A DNA stretch of 64,000 nucleotides from Lachnospiraceae bacterium (GTDB lineage: Bacteria > Bacillota > Clostridia > Lachnospirales > Lachnospiraceae): contig JAFYYS010000005.1 in assembly GCA_017546025.1 (NCBI GenBank), forward strand, positions 1 to 64,000, in the 5' to 3' direction. Each line of letters opens with the position of its first letter. Positions within the stretch are counted from its first letter, which is position 1. Position numbers and translations under genes: made by a program. Of this stretch, positions 41,755 through 51,085 are shown in pieces. The notes below the pieces were generated by a model that worked only from the letters and a program-made list of their open reading frames with translations, did not search any database and had not been told where the DNA came from.

Positions 41755-41810
41755 TTGACAATCGACAGAATTGTGATAAAATTAACGCGTTAACAATTAA
41801 CGCGTTAATT
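41755..41810 (+). promoter_or_regulatory. promoter and double palindromic operator of the marR-ABC operon
   Basis: TTGACA (41755-41760), a 16-base spacer, then TAAAAT (41777-41782). Right after it are two perfect TTAACGCGTTAA palindromes (41782-41793 and 41797-41808), three bases apart. The second extends to AATTAACGCGTTAATT (41795-41810). A MarR dimer bound here would block transcription, implying autorepression and induction by a transported drug-like compound. Confidence 0.88.
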
Positions 41811-41865
41811 TTTTGTCCGAAGAGAAGTCCAAGGATGAAAAAGGAATCCTCAGAAAGGAGCAAAT

Positions 41866-42297
41866 ATGGCAGACAGACATTCGTCCACGGATATCGTGCA
41901 GACCTTCTGTGCAACCGACCGGGCGCACCGTGCGGCCGTCGAGAGCCAGCTCGCGACACTCGGCATCCACCGGAGCCAGCATATGATGCTGATGTATCTC
42001 TATCACTGTGAGAACACCCCGTCGCAGGCTGAGATGGCGAAGGCCTTCGGAATCAGTCCGGCAGCAGTGACGGGCACGATTCAGAAGCTGGAGAAGGCCG
42101 GTTTCATTGAGCGGACGCTTAAGAACGGGCGCGAAAAGGAAATTACGGTTTCCGAAAGCGGACGAAAGATTGTGGAACGCACCAAGCGGATTTTCGGCGA
42201 TTTGGATGAAGCCATGTGTGCCGGAATCTCGGACGAAGAGCTGACTTCGTTCATGGAAGTGCTGCTCCGCATGCAGAATAATCTGAAGAGTATATAA
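41866..42297 (+). CDS. MarR-family transcriptional regulator
   Basis: The 143-residue winged-helix protein has the recognition region TPSQAEMAKAFGISPAAVTGTIQKLEKAGFIER (about 48-82) and the wing NGREKEITVSESGR. AAAGGAGC precedes the ATG. It is the first gene of an operon with two ABC exporter half-transporters. The promoter carries two matching palindromes, so it is probably an autorepressor that also controls the exporter. Confidence 0.94.
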   Translation: MADRHSSTDIVQTFCATDRAHRAAVESQLATLGIHRSQHMMLMYLYHCENTPSQAEMAKAFGISPAAVTGTIQKLEKAGFIERTLKNGREKEITVSESGRKIVERTKRIFGDLDEAMCAGISDEELTSFMEVLLRMQNNLKSI

Positions 42298-42331
42298 TCC
42301 CGGTTTTCCGGGCGGAAAGGAAACTGACTAT

Positions 42332-44101
42332 ATGAAATGGTCGAAGTACATTAAGCCTTATCTGGCTTTCTTCATCCTCGGGCCGCTTTGCATGATTGTC
42401 GAGGTTGTCGGCGAAGTCGTAATGCCGCGACTGTTGGCAGTCGTCATCAACGGCGCGAACAAGGGAACCCTGACTGTTCCCACAAGCCTCGGTGTCATGG
42501 GGCTGATGATTCTGACCGCGCTTTTGATGATGGGCGGCGGAATCGGCGGTGCCTATTTCGCATCGAAGGCATCCGTTTACTTCGCGGCTGACCTCCGCGA
42601 AGACTGCTACAGAAGGATTCAGCAGTATTCCTTCGCCAACATTGACAAATTCTCCACGGGTTCCCTTGTAACCCGTCTGACGAACGACATCACGCAGGTG
42701 CAGAACTTCATCGGCATGGTGCTTCGTATGGCCCTTCGTGCGCCGGGCATGATGATTGCCGCACTCGTGATGGCAATCCTTCTGAACCCGCCGTTGTCGG
42801 TCGTATTTGCCGTCTCCATCCCGACGATGCTCCTCGCCGTTGGCGGAATCGTCTGGACCGGCTTCCCGCGTTTCGGTAAGGTGCAGAAGAAGGTCGACGG
42901 CCTGAACTCCGCGGTTCAGGAAAATGTGACGAATGTCCGCGTTGTAAAGAGCTTCGTACGTGAGGATTTCGAGAATGAAAAATTCCACGCAGCCAATAAG
43001 GAACTGAAGCAGGCCGGCATCAATGCTTCGAAGGTCATGATCTTCATGTCGCCCGTCATGACGCTGTTCATGAACGGCACAATCATCGCCGTCATCCTGA
43101 TCGGCGGACCGATGGTACTTGATACCCGCATGGAAATCGGTGATCTTTCGGCATTCCTTACTTACGTAGCGCAGATTCTGTCCTCCCTTGTCATGATCAC
43201 GTTCCTGTTGATGTTCAGCTCCCGTGCGCTTGCTTCCGCAAGACGTATCCGCGAAGTCATGGACGAGAAGCTTGACCTGACCGACGTGGATGCAAAGCAC
43301 AAGGATCTGGCCGTTAAGGAAGGCGCCATCACCTTTAAGAATGTGTCCTTCCGTTACTATAAGAACAGCGAAGAGAAGGTACTTAACAATATCAATCTGG
43401 AAATCCCCGCCGGCGCAACGGTCGGCATCATCGGCTCCACGGGCTGCGGCAAGACGACGCTCGTTTCGATGATTCCGAGACTGTACGACTGCGATGAGGG
43501 CGAAGTCCTCGTGGACGGGGTAAATGTAAAGGATTACTCGCTTTATAATCTTCGTGAAGGCGTTTCGATGGTTCTGCAGAAGAACACCCTGTTCTCCGGA
43601 ACCGTAGCCGAGAACCTTCGTTGGGGCGATGAGAACGTGAGTGACGAAGAGATGAAGCGCATGGCCGTTTATGCGCAGGCTGACAAATTCGTTTCCTCCT
43701 TCCGTGACGGCTACGACAGCCAGATCGAGCAGGGCGGCACAAACGTTTCCGGCGGCCAGAAGCAGAGGCTCTGTATCGCAAGAGCACTGCTTAAGAAGCC
43801 GAAGATCCTGATCCTTGATGACTCGACGAGTGCGGTTGATACCGCGACTGAGGCGCAGATCCGCCGGGCCTTCTCCAATAAGGGAACGGAAGATGAAATC
43901 ATTCCGGATCCTTACACCGAGAACTTAAGGCGTGCGACGAAGCTGATCATCGCGCAGCGAATCAGCTCCGTGCAGGATGCCGATACCATTATCGTTATGG
44001 ATGACGGCGTGATCACCGGTATGGGAACGCATGACGAGCTCCTTAAGGATAATACCGAGTACCGCGAAATCTATGAATCTCAGACGGGAAAGGGGGCGTG
44101 A
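42332..44101 (+). CDS. ABC exporter half-transporter, degenerate-site subunit
   Basis: The 589-residue protein has a six-helix ABC exporter domain (about 1-320) and a nucleotide-binding domain with GSTGCGKTT, NVSGGQKQRL and Walker B ILILDDSTSAVD. The residue after Walker B is Asp, not the catalytic Glu, which is typical of the non-hydrolysing half of heterodimeric exporters (BmrC, TM287). Its partner is the next gene (3-base gap), which has the intact site. AAAGG precedes the ATG. Substrate is probably a drug or other amphipathic compound. Confidence 0.94.
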   Translation: MKWSKYIKPYLAFFILGPLCMIVEVVGEVVMPRLLAVVINGANKGTLTVPTSLGVMGLMILTALLMMGGGIGGAYFASKASVYFAADLREDCYRRIQQYSFANIDKFSTGSLVTRLTNDITQVQNFIGMVLRMALRAPGMMIAALVMAILLNPPLSVVFAVSIPTMLLAVGGIVWTGFPRFGKVQKKVDGLNSAVQENVTNVRVVKSFVREDFENEKFHAANKELKQAGINASKVMIFMSPVMTLFMNGTIIAVILIGGPMVLDTRMEIGDLSAFLTYVAQILSSLVMITFLLMFSSRALASARRIREVMDEKLDLTDVDAKHKDLAVKEGAITFKNVSFRYYKNSEEKVLNNINLEIPAGATVGIIGSTGCGKTTLVSMIPRLYDCDEGEVLVDGVNVKDYSLYNLREGVSMVLQKNTLFSGTVAENLRWGDENVSDEEMKRMAVYAQADKFVSSFRDGYDSQIEQGGTNVSGGQKQRLCIARALLKKPKILILDDSTSAVDTATEAQIRRAFSNKGTEDEIIPDPYTENLRRATKLIIAQRISSVQDADTIIVMDDGVITGMGTHDELLKDNTEYREIYESQTGKGA

Positions 44102-44104
44102 GTC

Positions 44105-46057
44105 ATGGCAAGATCATTAGAACAGCTGCAGCAGCAGTATAACAGCATCGCCAAAAAGAACGCCTTCAAGCAGCGCCCGCAGGGTGGTCCCAGAGGACGC
44201 GGCATGGGCGGCGGAAAGCCGAAGAGCGCGAAGAAGACGATTGCAAGACTTCTGACTTACATGAGCGGCTTCCGGCTTCGCTTCACGATGGTTTTGTGCT
44301 GCATGCTTCTGACGACGCTTACAAGCCTTGTCGGCGGCTACCTGCTTGCACCGATCATCAACAAGCTGACGCTTGCGGTGAAGCCCGAGCTCGCGGACGA
44401 ACTGAAGGTTTCTCCTTTTGAGAAGATTACCGACGGCTGGATTAAGGCACTGAACAGCACGATTTTCCCGGGTGATACGAAGGTCATGACGTATGTTCTG
44501 ACGGCACTGATCCTTCTCGGCAGCATTTACTGCATCGGCATCATCCTCACGTATACGCAGGCCCGCCTGATGCTTTCCATCTCTCAGGGCATGATTGAGC
44601 GGATCCGTAATGACCTGTTCGAGAAGCTGCAAAGACTTCCCGTCCGGTTCTTCGATTCCCGCCAGACCGGTGAGATCATGTCCCGGTTTACAAACGATAT
44701 CGATAACATCGACGTCATGATCAACAACTCGCTTACACAGCTGATCAGCGGCGCCGTAACGCTTGTCGGCACATTTATCTTCATGATCACGACGAGCTGG
44801 ATTCTGACGCTGATCACGGTCGTATTTATCCCGATCTTCCTGTTCGGCGGCGTTGCCATCGGTAAGCTGAGCCGTAAGTATTACGGCGCGCAGCAGAGCG
44901 CCCTCGGTGCCGTGAACGGTTACATCGAGGAGACGGTTACCGGTCAGAAGGTCGTCAAGGTATTCAACCACGAAGAGTGCTGCGTGGAGGAATTCTCCCT
45001 GCTGAACGACGACATGCGCGACAAGCAGTTCAAGGCACAGTTCTGGGGCGGCGTGACCGGACCGATCATGGGCAACACCTCTCAGATTTCCTACGCCGCA
45101 ACGGTCGGCATCGGCGGCATCCTGATGATTGCCAAGAAGATCTCGACCGGCGGACTTACCGTATTTGCCGGATATTCGAGACAGTTCGCAATGCCGATTA
45201 ACATGCTCGCACAGCAGATGGCAACGATGTTCTCGGCACTTGCAGGCGCGGAGCGTGTATTCGAGGTCATGGACGAGGTTCCGGAAGCTCCGGATGCGCC
45301 TACGGCAAATGCCATGCCTGACATGAAGGGTTACGTCATCATGGACCACGTAACGTTCGGCTACAACCCGGACAAGATTGTTCTGAAGGACATTAACCTG
45401 TACGCGAAGCCCGGTCAGAAGATTGCATTCGTCGGATCGACCGGTGCCGGAAAGACAACGATCACGAACCTTCTGAACCGCTTCTACGATATCGAAGAAG
45501 GCGAGATCACGATTGACGGTGTCAATGTCAAGAACATCGAGCGTGACGTGCTTAGAAGAAACATCGCGATGGTGCTGCAGGATACGCACCTGTTCTCCGG
45601 AACGGTTATGGAGAACATCCGTTACGGCCGTCTGGATGCGACCGATGAGGAAGTCATCGAGGCAGCGAAGACCGCCAGCGCGCACAGTTTCATCATGCGT
45701 CTGTCGGACGGTTACCAGACGAAGCTTGAGGGAGACGGCGCGAACCTGTCGCAGGGCCAGAGACAGCTTCTTAACATTGCAAGAGCAGCGCTTTCGAAGG
45801 CACCGATCCTCGTACTCGACGAGGCAACCAGTTCCGTCGATACCCGTACCGAGCGTCACATTGAGCACGGTATGGACCGCCTGATGAAGAACCGTACAAC
45901 ATTTGTCATCGCACACCGCCTGTCGACGGTACGAAACGCAAATGCAATCATGGTTCTCGAACACGGCGAAATCATCGAACGGGGCGACCACGACGACCTG
46001 CTTGCGCAGAAGGGCCGTTACTACGAGCTCTATACGGGAGCTACCGAATTGGATTAA
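44105..46057 (+). CDS. ABC exporter half-transporter, catalytic subunit
   Basis: The 650-residue protein has a basic, Gln-rich N-terminal extension (about 1-45), six TM helices and a nucleotide-binding domain with GSTGAGKTT, LSQGQRQLL (the signature has Gln at the fourth position) and ILVLDEATSSVD with the catalytic Glu. It forms the heterodimer with the preceding gene product. It ends at a hairpin at 46081-46110. Drug-efflux function is inferred from the family and the MarR context. Confidence 0.94.
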   Translation: MARSLEQLQQQYNSIAKKNAFKQRPQGGPRGRGMGGGKPKSAKKTIARLLTYMSGFRLRFTMVLCCMLLTTLTSLVGGYLLAPIINKLTLAVKPELADELKVSPFEKITDGWIKALNSTIFPGDTKVMTYVLTALILLGSIYCIGIILTYTQARLMLSISQGMIERIRNDLFEKLQRLPVRFFDSRQTGEIMSRFTNDIDNIDVMINNSLTQLISGAVTLVGTFIFMITTSWILTLITVVFIPIFLFGGVAIGKLSRKYYGAQQSALGAVNGYIEETVTGQKVVKVFNHEECCVEEFSLLNDDMRDKQFKAQFWGGVTGPIMGNTSQISYAATVGIGGILMIAKKISTGGLTVFAGYSRQFAMPINMLAQQMATMFSALAGAERVFEVMDEVPEAPDAPTANAMPDMKGYVIMDHVTFGYNPDKIVLKDINLYAKPGQKIAFVGSTGAGKTTITNLLNRFYDIEEGEITIDGVNVKNIERDVLRRNIAMVLQDTHLFSGTVMENIRYGRLDATDEEVIEAAKTASAHSFIMRLSDGYQTKLEGDGANLSQGQRQLLNIARAALSKAPILVLDEATSSVDTRTERHIEHGMDRLMKNRTTFVIAHRLSTVRNANAIMVLEHGEIIERGDHDDLLAQKGRYYELYTGATELD

Positions 46058-46080
46058 GCGTGATATTTTTCACGAAACAA

Positions 46081-46112
46081 AGAGCCGATGCTTTTCAAAG
46101 TATCGGCTCTTG
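46081..46112 (+). terminator. terminator of the marR-ABC operon
   Basis: AGAGCCGAT (46081-46089) pairs perfectly with ATCGGCTCT (46102-46110). Only TTGTGG follows, so termination may be partial. Confidence 0.6.
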
Positions 46113-46172
46113 TGGTACAATGGCTGAAAGACCTGTTGGCCAGAGGGACGTCCGGCGCGAAGGGCGTCCCTC
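46113..46172 (+). promoter_or_regulatory. extended -10 promoter and leader hairpin of the sugar-sensing operon
   Basis: TGG before TACAAT (46116-46121) makes an extended -10; the -35 is weak. The leader has a hairpin, GAGGGACG (46143-46150) with CGTCCCTC (46165-46172), followed by ATTTTC, which may attenuate transcription. Confidence 0.5.
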
Positions 46173-46194
46173 ATTTTCAGTTACGGAGAGGGTT

Positions 46195-47169
46195 ATGAGG
46201 ATTAGAAAACTACTGTGGATTTCGGTGCTTCTTGCAGCATTCCTGCTGACAGGCTGTAAGAAGGACAAGGAGGAGAACAACCAGACCGGGCTTGTTCTCG
46301 GGTTCAGCCAGATCGGAAGCGAAAGCGCCTGGCGAATCGGCAACACAAAGGACATCGAGGAGCAGGCGGAAGCGTTCGGCATCGGCCTCAGGCTTGAGAA
46401 TGCCAATCAGAAGCAGGAGAATCAGATTGCGGCAATCAGACGGTTCATCGCATACCGTGTGGACGTCATCGCATTTTCCCCGGTCGTTGAGGAAGGCTGG
46501 GACAATGTGCTCATGGAGGCCAAGGAGGCCGGCATTCCGATCATTTTAGTGGACCGTGACATCAATACCGACCAGGAAGGGCTCACGACATGCCTGATCG
46601 GCGCCGACTTTTATAAAGAAGGCGTGATGGCAGCAGAGTACCTGATCCGGAAGGCGGACCGTCTGGGGCTCACGCAGGTGAACATCGTGGAAATCACGGG
46701 CACGGAGAACTCCACGCCGATGCGGCAGCGTCAGGCAGGCTTCATGGATACGATCGCGGGCGATGCCCGGATGTGCGTGCTTGAAAGCATCGACGGAGAC
46801 TTTTTGAAGAGCCGCGGCGAAGAATGCATGCGGTATTATCTTGACAAATACGGGGATCGGATTGACGTCGTATTTTCCCATAACGACGAGATGACGATCG
46901 GCGCGATTCCCGAGATTGAGAAGGCTGGATTTGCCCCCGGAAAGGATATGATCATCATTTCGATTGACGGCGGGCAGGAAGCCATTAATGTGCTTAAAGA
47001 AGGCAAGATTAACTGCGTGGTCGAGTGCACGCCGAAGCTCGGTAAGGAACTGATGGAAACGGCGCTCAAGCTGAAGAAGGGCGAAAAGGTGGATCCGGTG
47101 ATTCACCCTGTGGAGCAGGTGTTCAGCGATGAGATGAACGTGTCCGAAATCGGGCCGAGAGGCTACTAG
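46195..47169 (+). CDS. YtfQ-like sugar-binding lipoprotein, probable sensor partner
   Basis: The 324-residue periplasmic-binding-protein-fold (LacI/RbsB type) lipoprotein has its Cys in FLLTGC (about residue 20). Residues such as GFSQIGSESAWR, QENQIAAIRRFIAYRVDVIAFSPVVEEGW, ILVDRD and VFSHNDEMTIGA match the galactofuranose-binding YtfQ group. It is encoded next to the histidine kinase gene (13-base gap) and not next to the transporter genes, so it may feed ligand signals to the kinase, as in three-component systems. The start ATG at 46195 follows GGAGAGGG. Confidence 0.9.
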   Translation: MRIRKLLWISVLLAAFLLTGCKKDKEENNQTGLVLGFSQIGSESAWRIGNTKDIEEQAEAFGIGLRLENANQKQENQIAAIRRFIAYRVDVIAFSPVVEEGWDNVLMEAKEAGIPIILVDRDINTDQEGLTTCLIGADFYKEGVMAAEYLIRKADRLGLTQVNIVEITGTENSTPMRQRQAGFMDTIAGDARMCVLESIDGDFLKSRGEECMRYYLDKYGDRIDVVFSHNDEMTIGAIPEIEKAGFAPGKDMIIISIDGGQEAINVLKEGKINCVVECTPKLGKELMETALKLKKGEKVDPVIHPVEQVFSDEMNVSEIGPRGY

Positions 47170-47182
47170 AGCGAGGAGAAGC

Positions 47183-48649
47183 ATGAACAAGCGCAGGAAA
47201 GAAAAAAGCATACTGGGGCAGATCAGCAATCTGAGCCACCGGCTTGTTCTTCTGCTGGTTGTCCCGATCATCATCAGCCTGGTTCTGATGCTTTTCTATG
47301 CCACCAAATACCATAACGCCATCGAGCGCATGGAAACGGCGACCAAGCTGCAGACAATCGTGAGCGAGGAAATCCCGGAAAGCGCCTGGAACATCGTAAG
47401 CGGGCGGCAGACGATTCCGGAGAGCGGCATCTATGCCACCATTCATTCGGTCAACGAGTCCATCGATTCCATCACGGAAGCAGCCAGTGAAGAAAACAGC
47501 CTTTCCCTTGTCGTGGCAAGGCGGACCATGCAGACGCTTGAGAACTATGTGGACCGCATACGCGACAACGTCGAGGCGAAGGTACCGGTTGTCGAAAGCC
47601 AGGCGGTCATCGAAGAGGTGCGCGGCGTCGCAGCGCTGGTCGGCAGCATGCTCGATGAGTATATCACGATGGAAATCAATTCCACCGCGAAGCTGAGCCT
47701 AAGCCTTCGAATCGGCGTGCTGTTTTCGGCTGTTGCGGAGGTTTTGATCATCCTCTTCGCCCTGTGGGTTCGGAACCGGACGGTAAATGCGACGGCGTCG
47801 TCCGTTCGTCTGCCGATCGAAAGGCTTGAGGAAGCGGCGGCAAGCATTGCCGAGGGATCTCTTGATACAAGAATCGCGGACACCAATGTCACGGAGCTTC
47901 GGAACCTGACGTTTCAGATCAATACGATGGCGGACCGTCTGCAGGATATGATGAGCAAAAGCAATCTGGATGCGAGACGTCTTCGAAAGGCCGAGCTTCG
48001 GACGCTGCAGGCGCAGATCAACCCGCATTTTCTTTATAATACGCTCGACGCCATTGTCTGGAAGGCAGAGGCGGGCGAGAAGGACGAGGTCATTCAGCTG
48101 ACAAGCGCGTTGAGTGACTTCTTCCGAATCAGCCTTTCCTCCGGCGCGGACTGGATTCCGATCAGCCAGGAGAAGAAGCATATCGAAGGTTACCTGAAGA
48201 TTCAGCAGACGAGATACCGTGACATTCTGGATTACGAAATCGACATTCCGGATGAAATCGGCGACTTCTATGTCCTGAAACTGCTGCTGCAGCCGCTTGT
48301 TGAGAATTCCCTCTACCACGGAATCAAGACAAAGCGCGGCGGCGGAACGATTTCGGTGTGCGGAAGAAGGGAAGGCGATTTCCTCTCTTTCGTGGTAAAG
48401 GACACAGGTCTCGGCATGACGCCCGAGCAGCTTTCCGATTTGAAGGAGAGAATGCGAAAGGGACAGCCTTCCGTCAGCGAAGGCGGAGGCGGATTCGGTC
48501 TTGTCAACGTCAATATGCGTATCCGCTTATACTATAACCTGTCGGATGACCTTTCGATAGAAAGCGGGCCGGACGGCACGTCGGTAAGCTTCCGCGTACC
48601 GTTAAGAACCAGAGAGGAGATTAACGAAAATGAAAGTGTTTCTGGTTGA
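47183..48649 (+). CDS. YesM/LytS-type sensor histidine kinase
   Basis: The 488-residue protein has a TM helix near 15-37, an outer domain of about 130 residues, a second TM near 173-195 and a HAMP segment. The His_kinase box is LQAQINPHFLYNTLDAI (His about 285), and the HATPase domain has LVENSLYHGI, DTGLGM and GGFGLVNVNMRI. The outer domain is small, fitting sensing through the binding protein encoded just upstream. GAGGAG precedes the ATG. The response regulator gene overlaps its end by 20 bases. Confidence 0.95.
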   Translation: MNKRRKEKSILGQISNLSHRLVLLLVVPIIISLVLMLFYATKYHNAIERMETATKLQTIVSEEIPESAWNIVSGRQTIPESGIYATIHSVNESIDSITEAASEENSLSLVVARRTMQTLENYVDRIRDNVEAKVPVVESQAVIEEVRGVAALVGSMLDEYITMEINSTAKLSLSLRIGVLFSAVAEVLIILFALWVRNRTVNATASSVRLPIERLEEAAASIAEGSLDTRIADTNVTELRNLTFQINTMADRLQDMMSKSNLDARRLRKAELRTLQAQINPHFLYNTLDAIVWKAEAGEKDEVIQLTSALSDFFRISLSSGADWIPISQEKKHIEGYLKIQQTRYRDILDYEIDIPDEIGDFYVLKLLLQPLVENSLYHGIKTKRGGGTISVCGRREGDFLSFVVKDTGLGMTPEQLSDLKERMRKGQPSVSEGGGGFGLVNVNMRIRLYYNLSDDLSIESGPDGTSVSFRVPLRTREEINENESVSG

Positions 48650-49883
48650 CGATGAAATCGTCGTCCGCGAAGGAATCCGCGAGTCCTTTCCCTGGGACGA
48701 AACGCCGTATGTTCTGGTCGGCGAGGCGCCCGACGGGGAGATGGCGCTTCCGATGATCCGGGACACCAACCCCGACATTGTCATCACCGATATCCGGATG
48801 CCGTTCATGGACGGCATCGAGCTCTGCCGCATCATGCATGCGCAGATGCCATGGATTGGTATTATCGTGTTAAGCGGTTACGATGAATTCGAATATGCCC
48901 GTCAGTGCATTCAGTCTGGCGTGCGCGAATACATGCTAAAGCCCGTGAACGCGGGAGCTTTGAAGGAAGTTCTCGACAAAGTAAGCGCCCAGCTTAAGGC
49001 GGAAAGAAACACCCTTGAGCATGCGGCAAGCCTCCGCGCCCGCATGGAAGGCGGCGGAAAGCTTGTGAAGGAGAAGCTGGTTGGATCGCTTTTTAACAAC
49101 GAAGCGAAGGAAGAGGACGCACCGGAGGTGCTCAGGCAGCTTTCCACGATGGGCGGCGCTGTTCCGGCACCGTTTTATACGGTAATTGACGCAGCATTTT
49201 CGCCGGTCAGCGAGGGACAGGCGGTTGCATCGGAGCTCTCGGACGGTACCGGCGGAGCAGTGCTTCCGTCCCCGGGACGCGTCGGAACGAGATTCCTGAT
49301 TTCCGGGGAGAATCCGGAGGACCTGGAGGAGCGGGCGTACGCATTTGCCACGACGCTTGTGCGCGAGTTGGAGCATACGGGGGCTACGGAAATCCGGGCC
49401 GGAATCGGCGAAATTGTCGGAAAGCCCGAAGAAATCTTCAAAAGCTTCAAGACCGCGAGACATATCCGGCATCTTTTGGTGGAACGGACGGATGAAAAGT
49501 CGATCATCCTCGGCGCCCGCGAGATGGGAGAACCCACGGATGAAAAGACGCCTTCGGTCATCAGCGAAGCAAAGCTTTATATGTCGTTGCATTTTACAAA
49601 TCCGAATCTTATGCTGCAGGATGTGGCGAAAGCGGTCAGCATGTCGGCAAGCCGTTTCTCGACGGTGTTCTCGCAGCAGACCGGACAGACCTTCACGGAG
49701 TATCTGATCTACCTGAGGCTCAATAAGGCGAAAGAGCTCCTGAGAACGACGAGCGAACGGAGTTCGCAGATCTCCCGCGAGGCAGGGTACAACGATTCCC
49801 ACTATTTCAGTTATATTTTCAAGAAAAACACGGGGATGACCCCGTCAGAATACCGGGCACAGTATCAAAATCAACCGGAATGA
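48630..49883 (+). CDS. AraC-type response regulator
   Basis: The 417-residue protein has a receiver domain (1-120) with DDE near the N terminus, the phospho-acceptor Asp in IVITDIRMPFMDG and the Lys in LKPVN. A middle region of about 180 residues follows, then an AraC double helix-turn-helix (about 315-415, VAKAVSMSASRFSTVFSQQTGQTFTEYL...SREAGYNDSHYFSYIFKKNTGMTPSEYR). GAGGAG precedes the ATG. It most likely activates the downstream sugar transporter genes. Confidence 0.95.
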   Translation: MKVFLVDDEIVVREGIRESFPWDETPYVLVGEAPDGEMALPMIRDTNPDIVITDIRMPFMDGIELCRIMHAQMPWIGIIVLSGYDEFEYARQCIQSGVREYMLKPVNAGALKEVLDKVSAQLKAERNTLEHAASLRARMEGGGKLVKEKLVGSLFNNEAKEEDAPEVLRQLSTMGGAVPAPFYTVIDAAFSPVSEGQAVASELSDGTGGAVLPSPGRVGTRFLISGENPEDLEERAYAFATTLVRELEHTGATEIRAGIGEIVGKPEEIFKSFKTARHIRHLLVERTDEKSIILGAREMGEPTDEKTPSVISEAKLYMSLHFTNPNLMLQDVAKAVSMSASRFSTVFSQQTGQTFTEYLIYLRLNKAKELLRTTSERSSQISREAGYNDSHYFSYIFKKNTGMTPSEYRAQYQNQPE

Positions 49884-49894
49884 AATGATTCTTA

Positions 49895-49932
49895 ACCGCG
49901 TTTGGAAACCGCTTCCAAACGCGGTATTATTT
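49895..49932 (+). terminator. terminator or operator between regulator and transporter
   Basis: A perfect 13-bp stem, ACCGCGTTTGGAA (49895-49907) with TTCCAAACGCGGT (49913-49925), then ATTATTTTG. The centre TTTGGAAACCGCTTCCAAA is also a LacI/cre-like palindrome, so a protein-binding role is possible. Confidence 0.75.
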
Positions 49933-50032
49933 TGAACTAAGTCAGGGGGAACGTTGATTTACTGCCGGCGGGCAATGCGCTATCCTTTATCTCGTAAAGG
50001 CCGATGACGGCCCGAAAAGGAGGATCGCATAA

Positions 50033-50995
50033 ATGAGAAAGTGTAAAGCATTGTTTCTGGTAGCAGTTCTTGTAATCTGCTGCATGGCAACCGCTTGCGG
50101 CAAGGAGGACAAGAAAGACGGCCTGATTAAGATCGGTGTTGTTAACAACCCTCCGTCTGAGTCCGGTTACCGCGAAGCAAATGTAAAAGACATGGAAACC
50201 GTGTTCTCCAAAGAGAACGGATACGAACTCAAGACCTTCTACAGCAAGGTTAACGATGAGCAGCTCCAGGCAGCTAAGGGATTCATCACGGACGGTGTTG
50301 ATTACCTCCTGATTTCCGCAGCTGAGACGACCGGTTGGGACGACGTTTTCAAGAAGGCAAAAGAAGCAGGCGTTAAGGTTTACATCTTCGACCGTAAGAT
50401 CGCCGTTGACGAGAGCCTGTATGAAGCAGCCGTAGTTTCCGACATGGCCAAGGAAGGCGAGACCGCCGTTAACTGGCTCCTTTCCCAGAACCTTGACGAG
50501 TACAAGGTTATCCACATCCAGGGTGCTATGGGTTCCGACGCACAGGTTGGACGTACCGGTGCTCTTGATGCACAGTTTGCTTCCGGCAAGATGAAGAAGG
50601 TTGTTCAGCAGACCGCCGCTTGGGACGAGGCAGAGGCTAAGAAGATTGTTGAGACCGTGATCAACAGCGGTGAGGACTTCAACGTTATCTACGCTGAGAA
50701 CGACGGTATGGCAAAGGGTGCTGTTGCAGCACTTGACGAAGCCGGCATCACCCACGGTGTAAACGGTAAGGTTGTTGTTATCGGTTTTGACTGCAATAAG
50801 TGGGCACTTCGTGAGCTCCTTGCAGGAAAATGGAACTACGACGGACAGTGCAGCCCGTTCCAGGCTAAGATTATCAGCGATTTGATCAAGAGCGGCAAGG
50901 CTCCGACCCAGAAGCTGATCATCAACGAAGAGAAGGGCTTCGACGCGAAGACCATTACGGAAAATGACATCAATACTTACGGTCTTGGTGACTAA
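50033..50995 (+). CDS. sugar ABC transporter substrate-binding lipoprotein (YtfQ type)
   Basis: The 320-residue lipoprotein (Cys in CMATAC, about residue 22) has an RbsB/YtfQ-type fold with IGVVNNPPSESGYREANVKDM, VDYLLISAAETTGW, VYIFDRKI and VIYAENDGMAKGA. It is the binding protein of the transporter encoded by the next three genes. Codon use is that of a highly expressed gene (many GTT and GCT codons, little rare-codon use), unlike the sensor binding protein at 46195. GGAGG precedes the ATG. A hairpin terminator after it probably keeps its transcript above that of the ATPase and permeases. Confidence 0.94.
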   Translation: MRKCKALFLVAVLVICCMATACGKEDKKDGLIKIGVVNNPPSESGYREANVKDMETVFSKENGYELKTFYSKVNDEQLQAAKGFITDGVDYLLISAAETTGWDDVFKKAKEAGVKVYIFDRKIAVDESLYEAAVVSDMAKEGETAVNWLLSQNLDEYKVIHIQGAMGSDAQVGRTGALDAQFASGKMKKVVQQTAAWDEAEAKKIVETVINSGEDFNVIYAENDGMAKGAVAALDEAGITHGVNGKVVVIGFDCNKWALRELLAGKWNYDGQCSPFQAKIISDLIKSGKAPTQKLIINEEKGFDAKTITENDINTYGLGD

Positions 50996-51014
50996 TCGAT
51001 AATCCGACGAAATC

Positions 51015-51056
51015 GCGCAGCCGGGCTGAGGCATTCAGTTACGGCTGCGCTTTTTT
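51015..51056 (+). terminator. internal terminator after the binding-protein gene
   Basis: GCGCAGCCG (51015-51023) pairs with CGGCTGCGC (51042-51050), with inner CTGA/TCAG, followed by TTTTTT. Read-through would supply the downstream ABC genes. Confidence 0.9.
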
Positions 51057-51085
51057 CGGGAATCGTATGGAAATGGAGGATTGGC

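Noticed and set aside
44117..45991. 624-codon minus-strand frame opposite the ABC exporter gene
   Set aside because: Antisense shadow; the plus strand carries all ABC motifs in frame.
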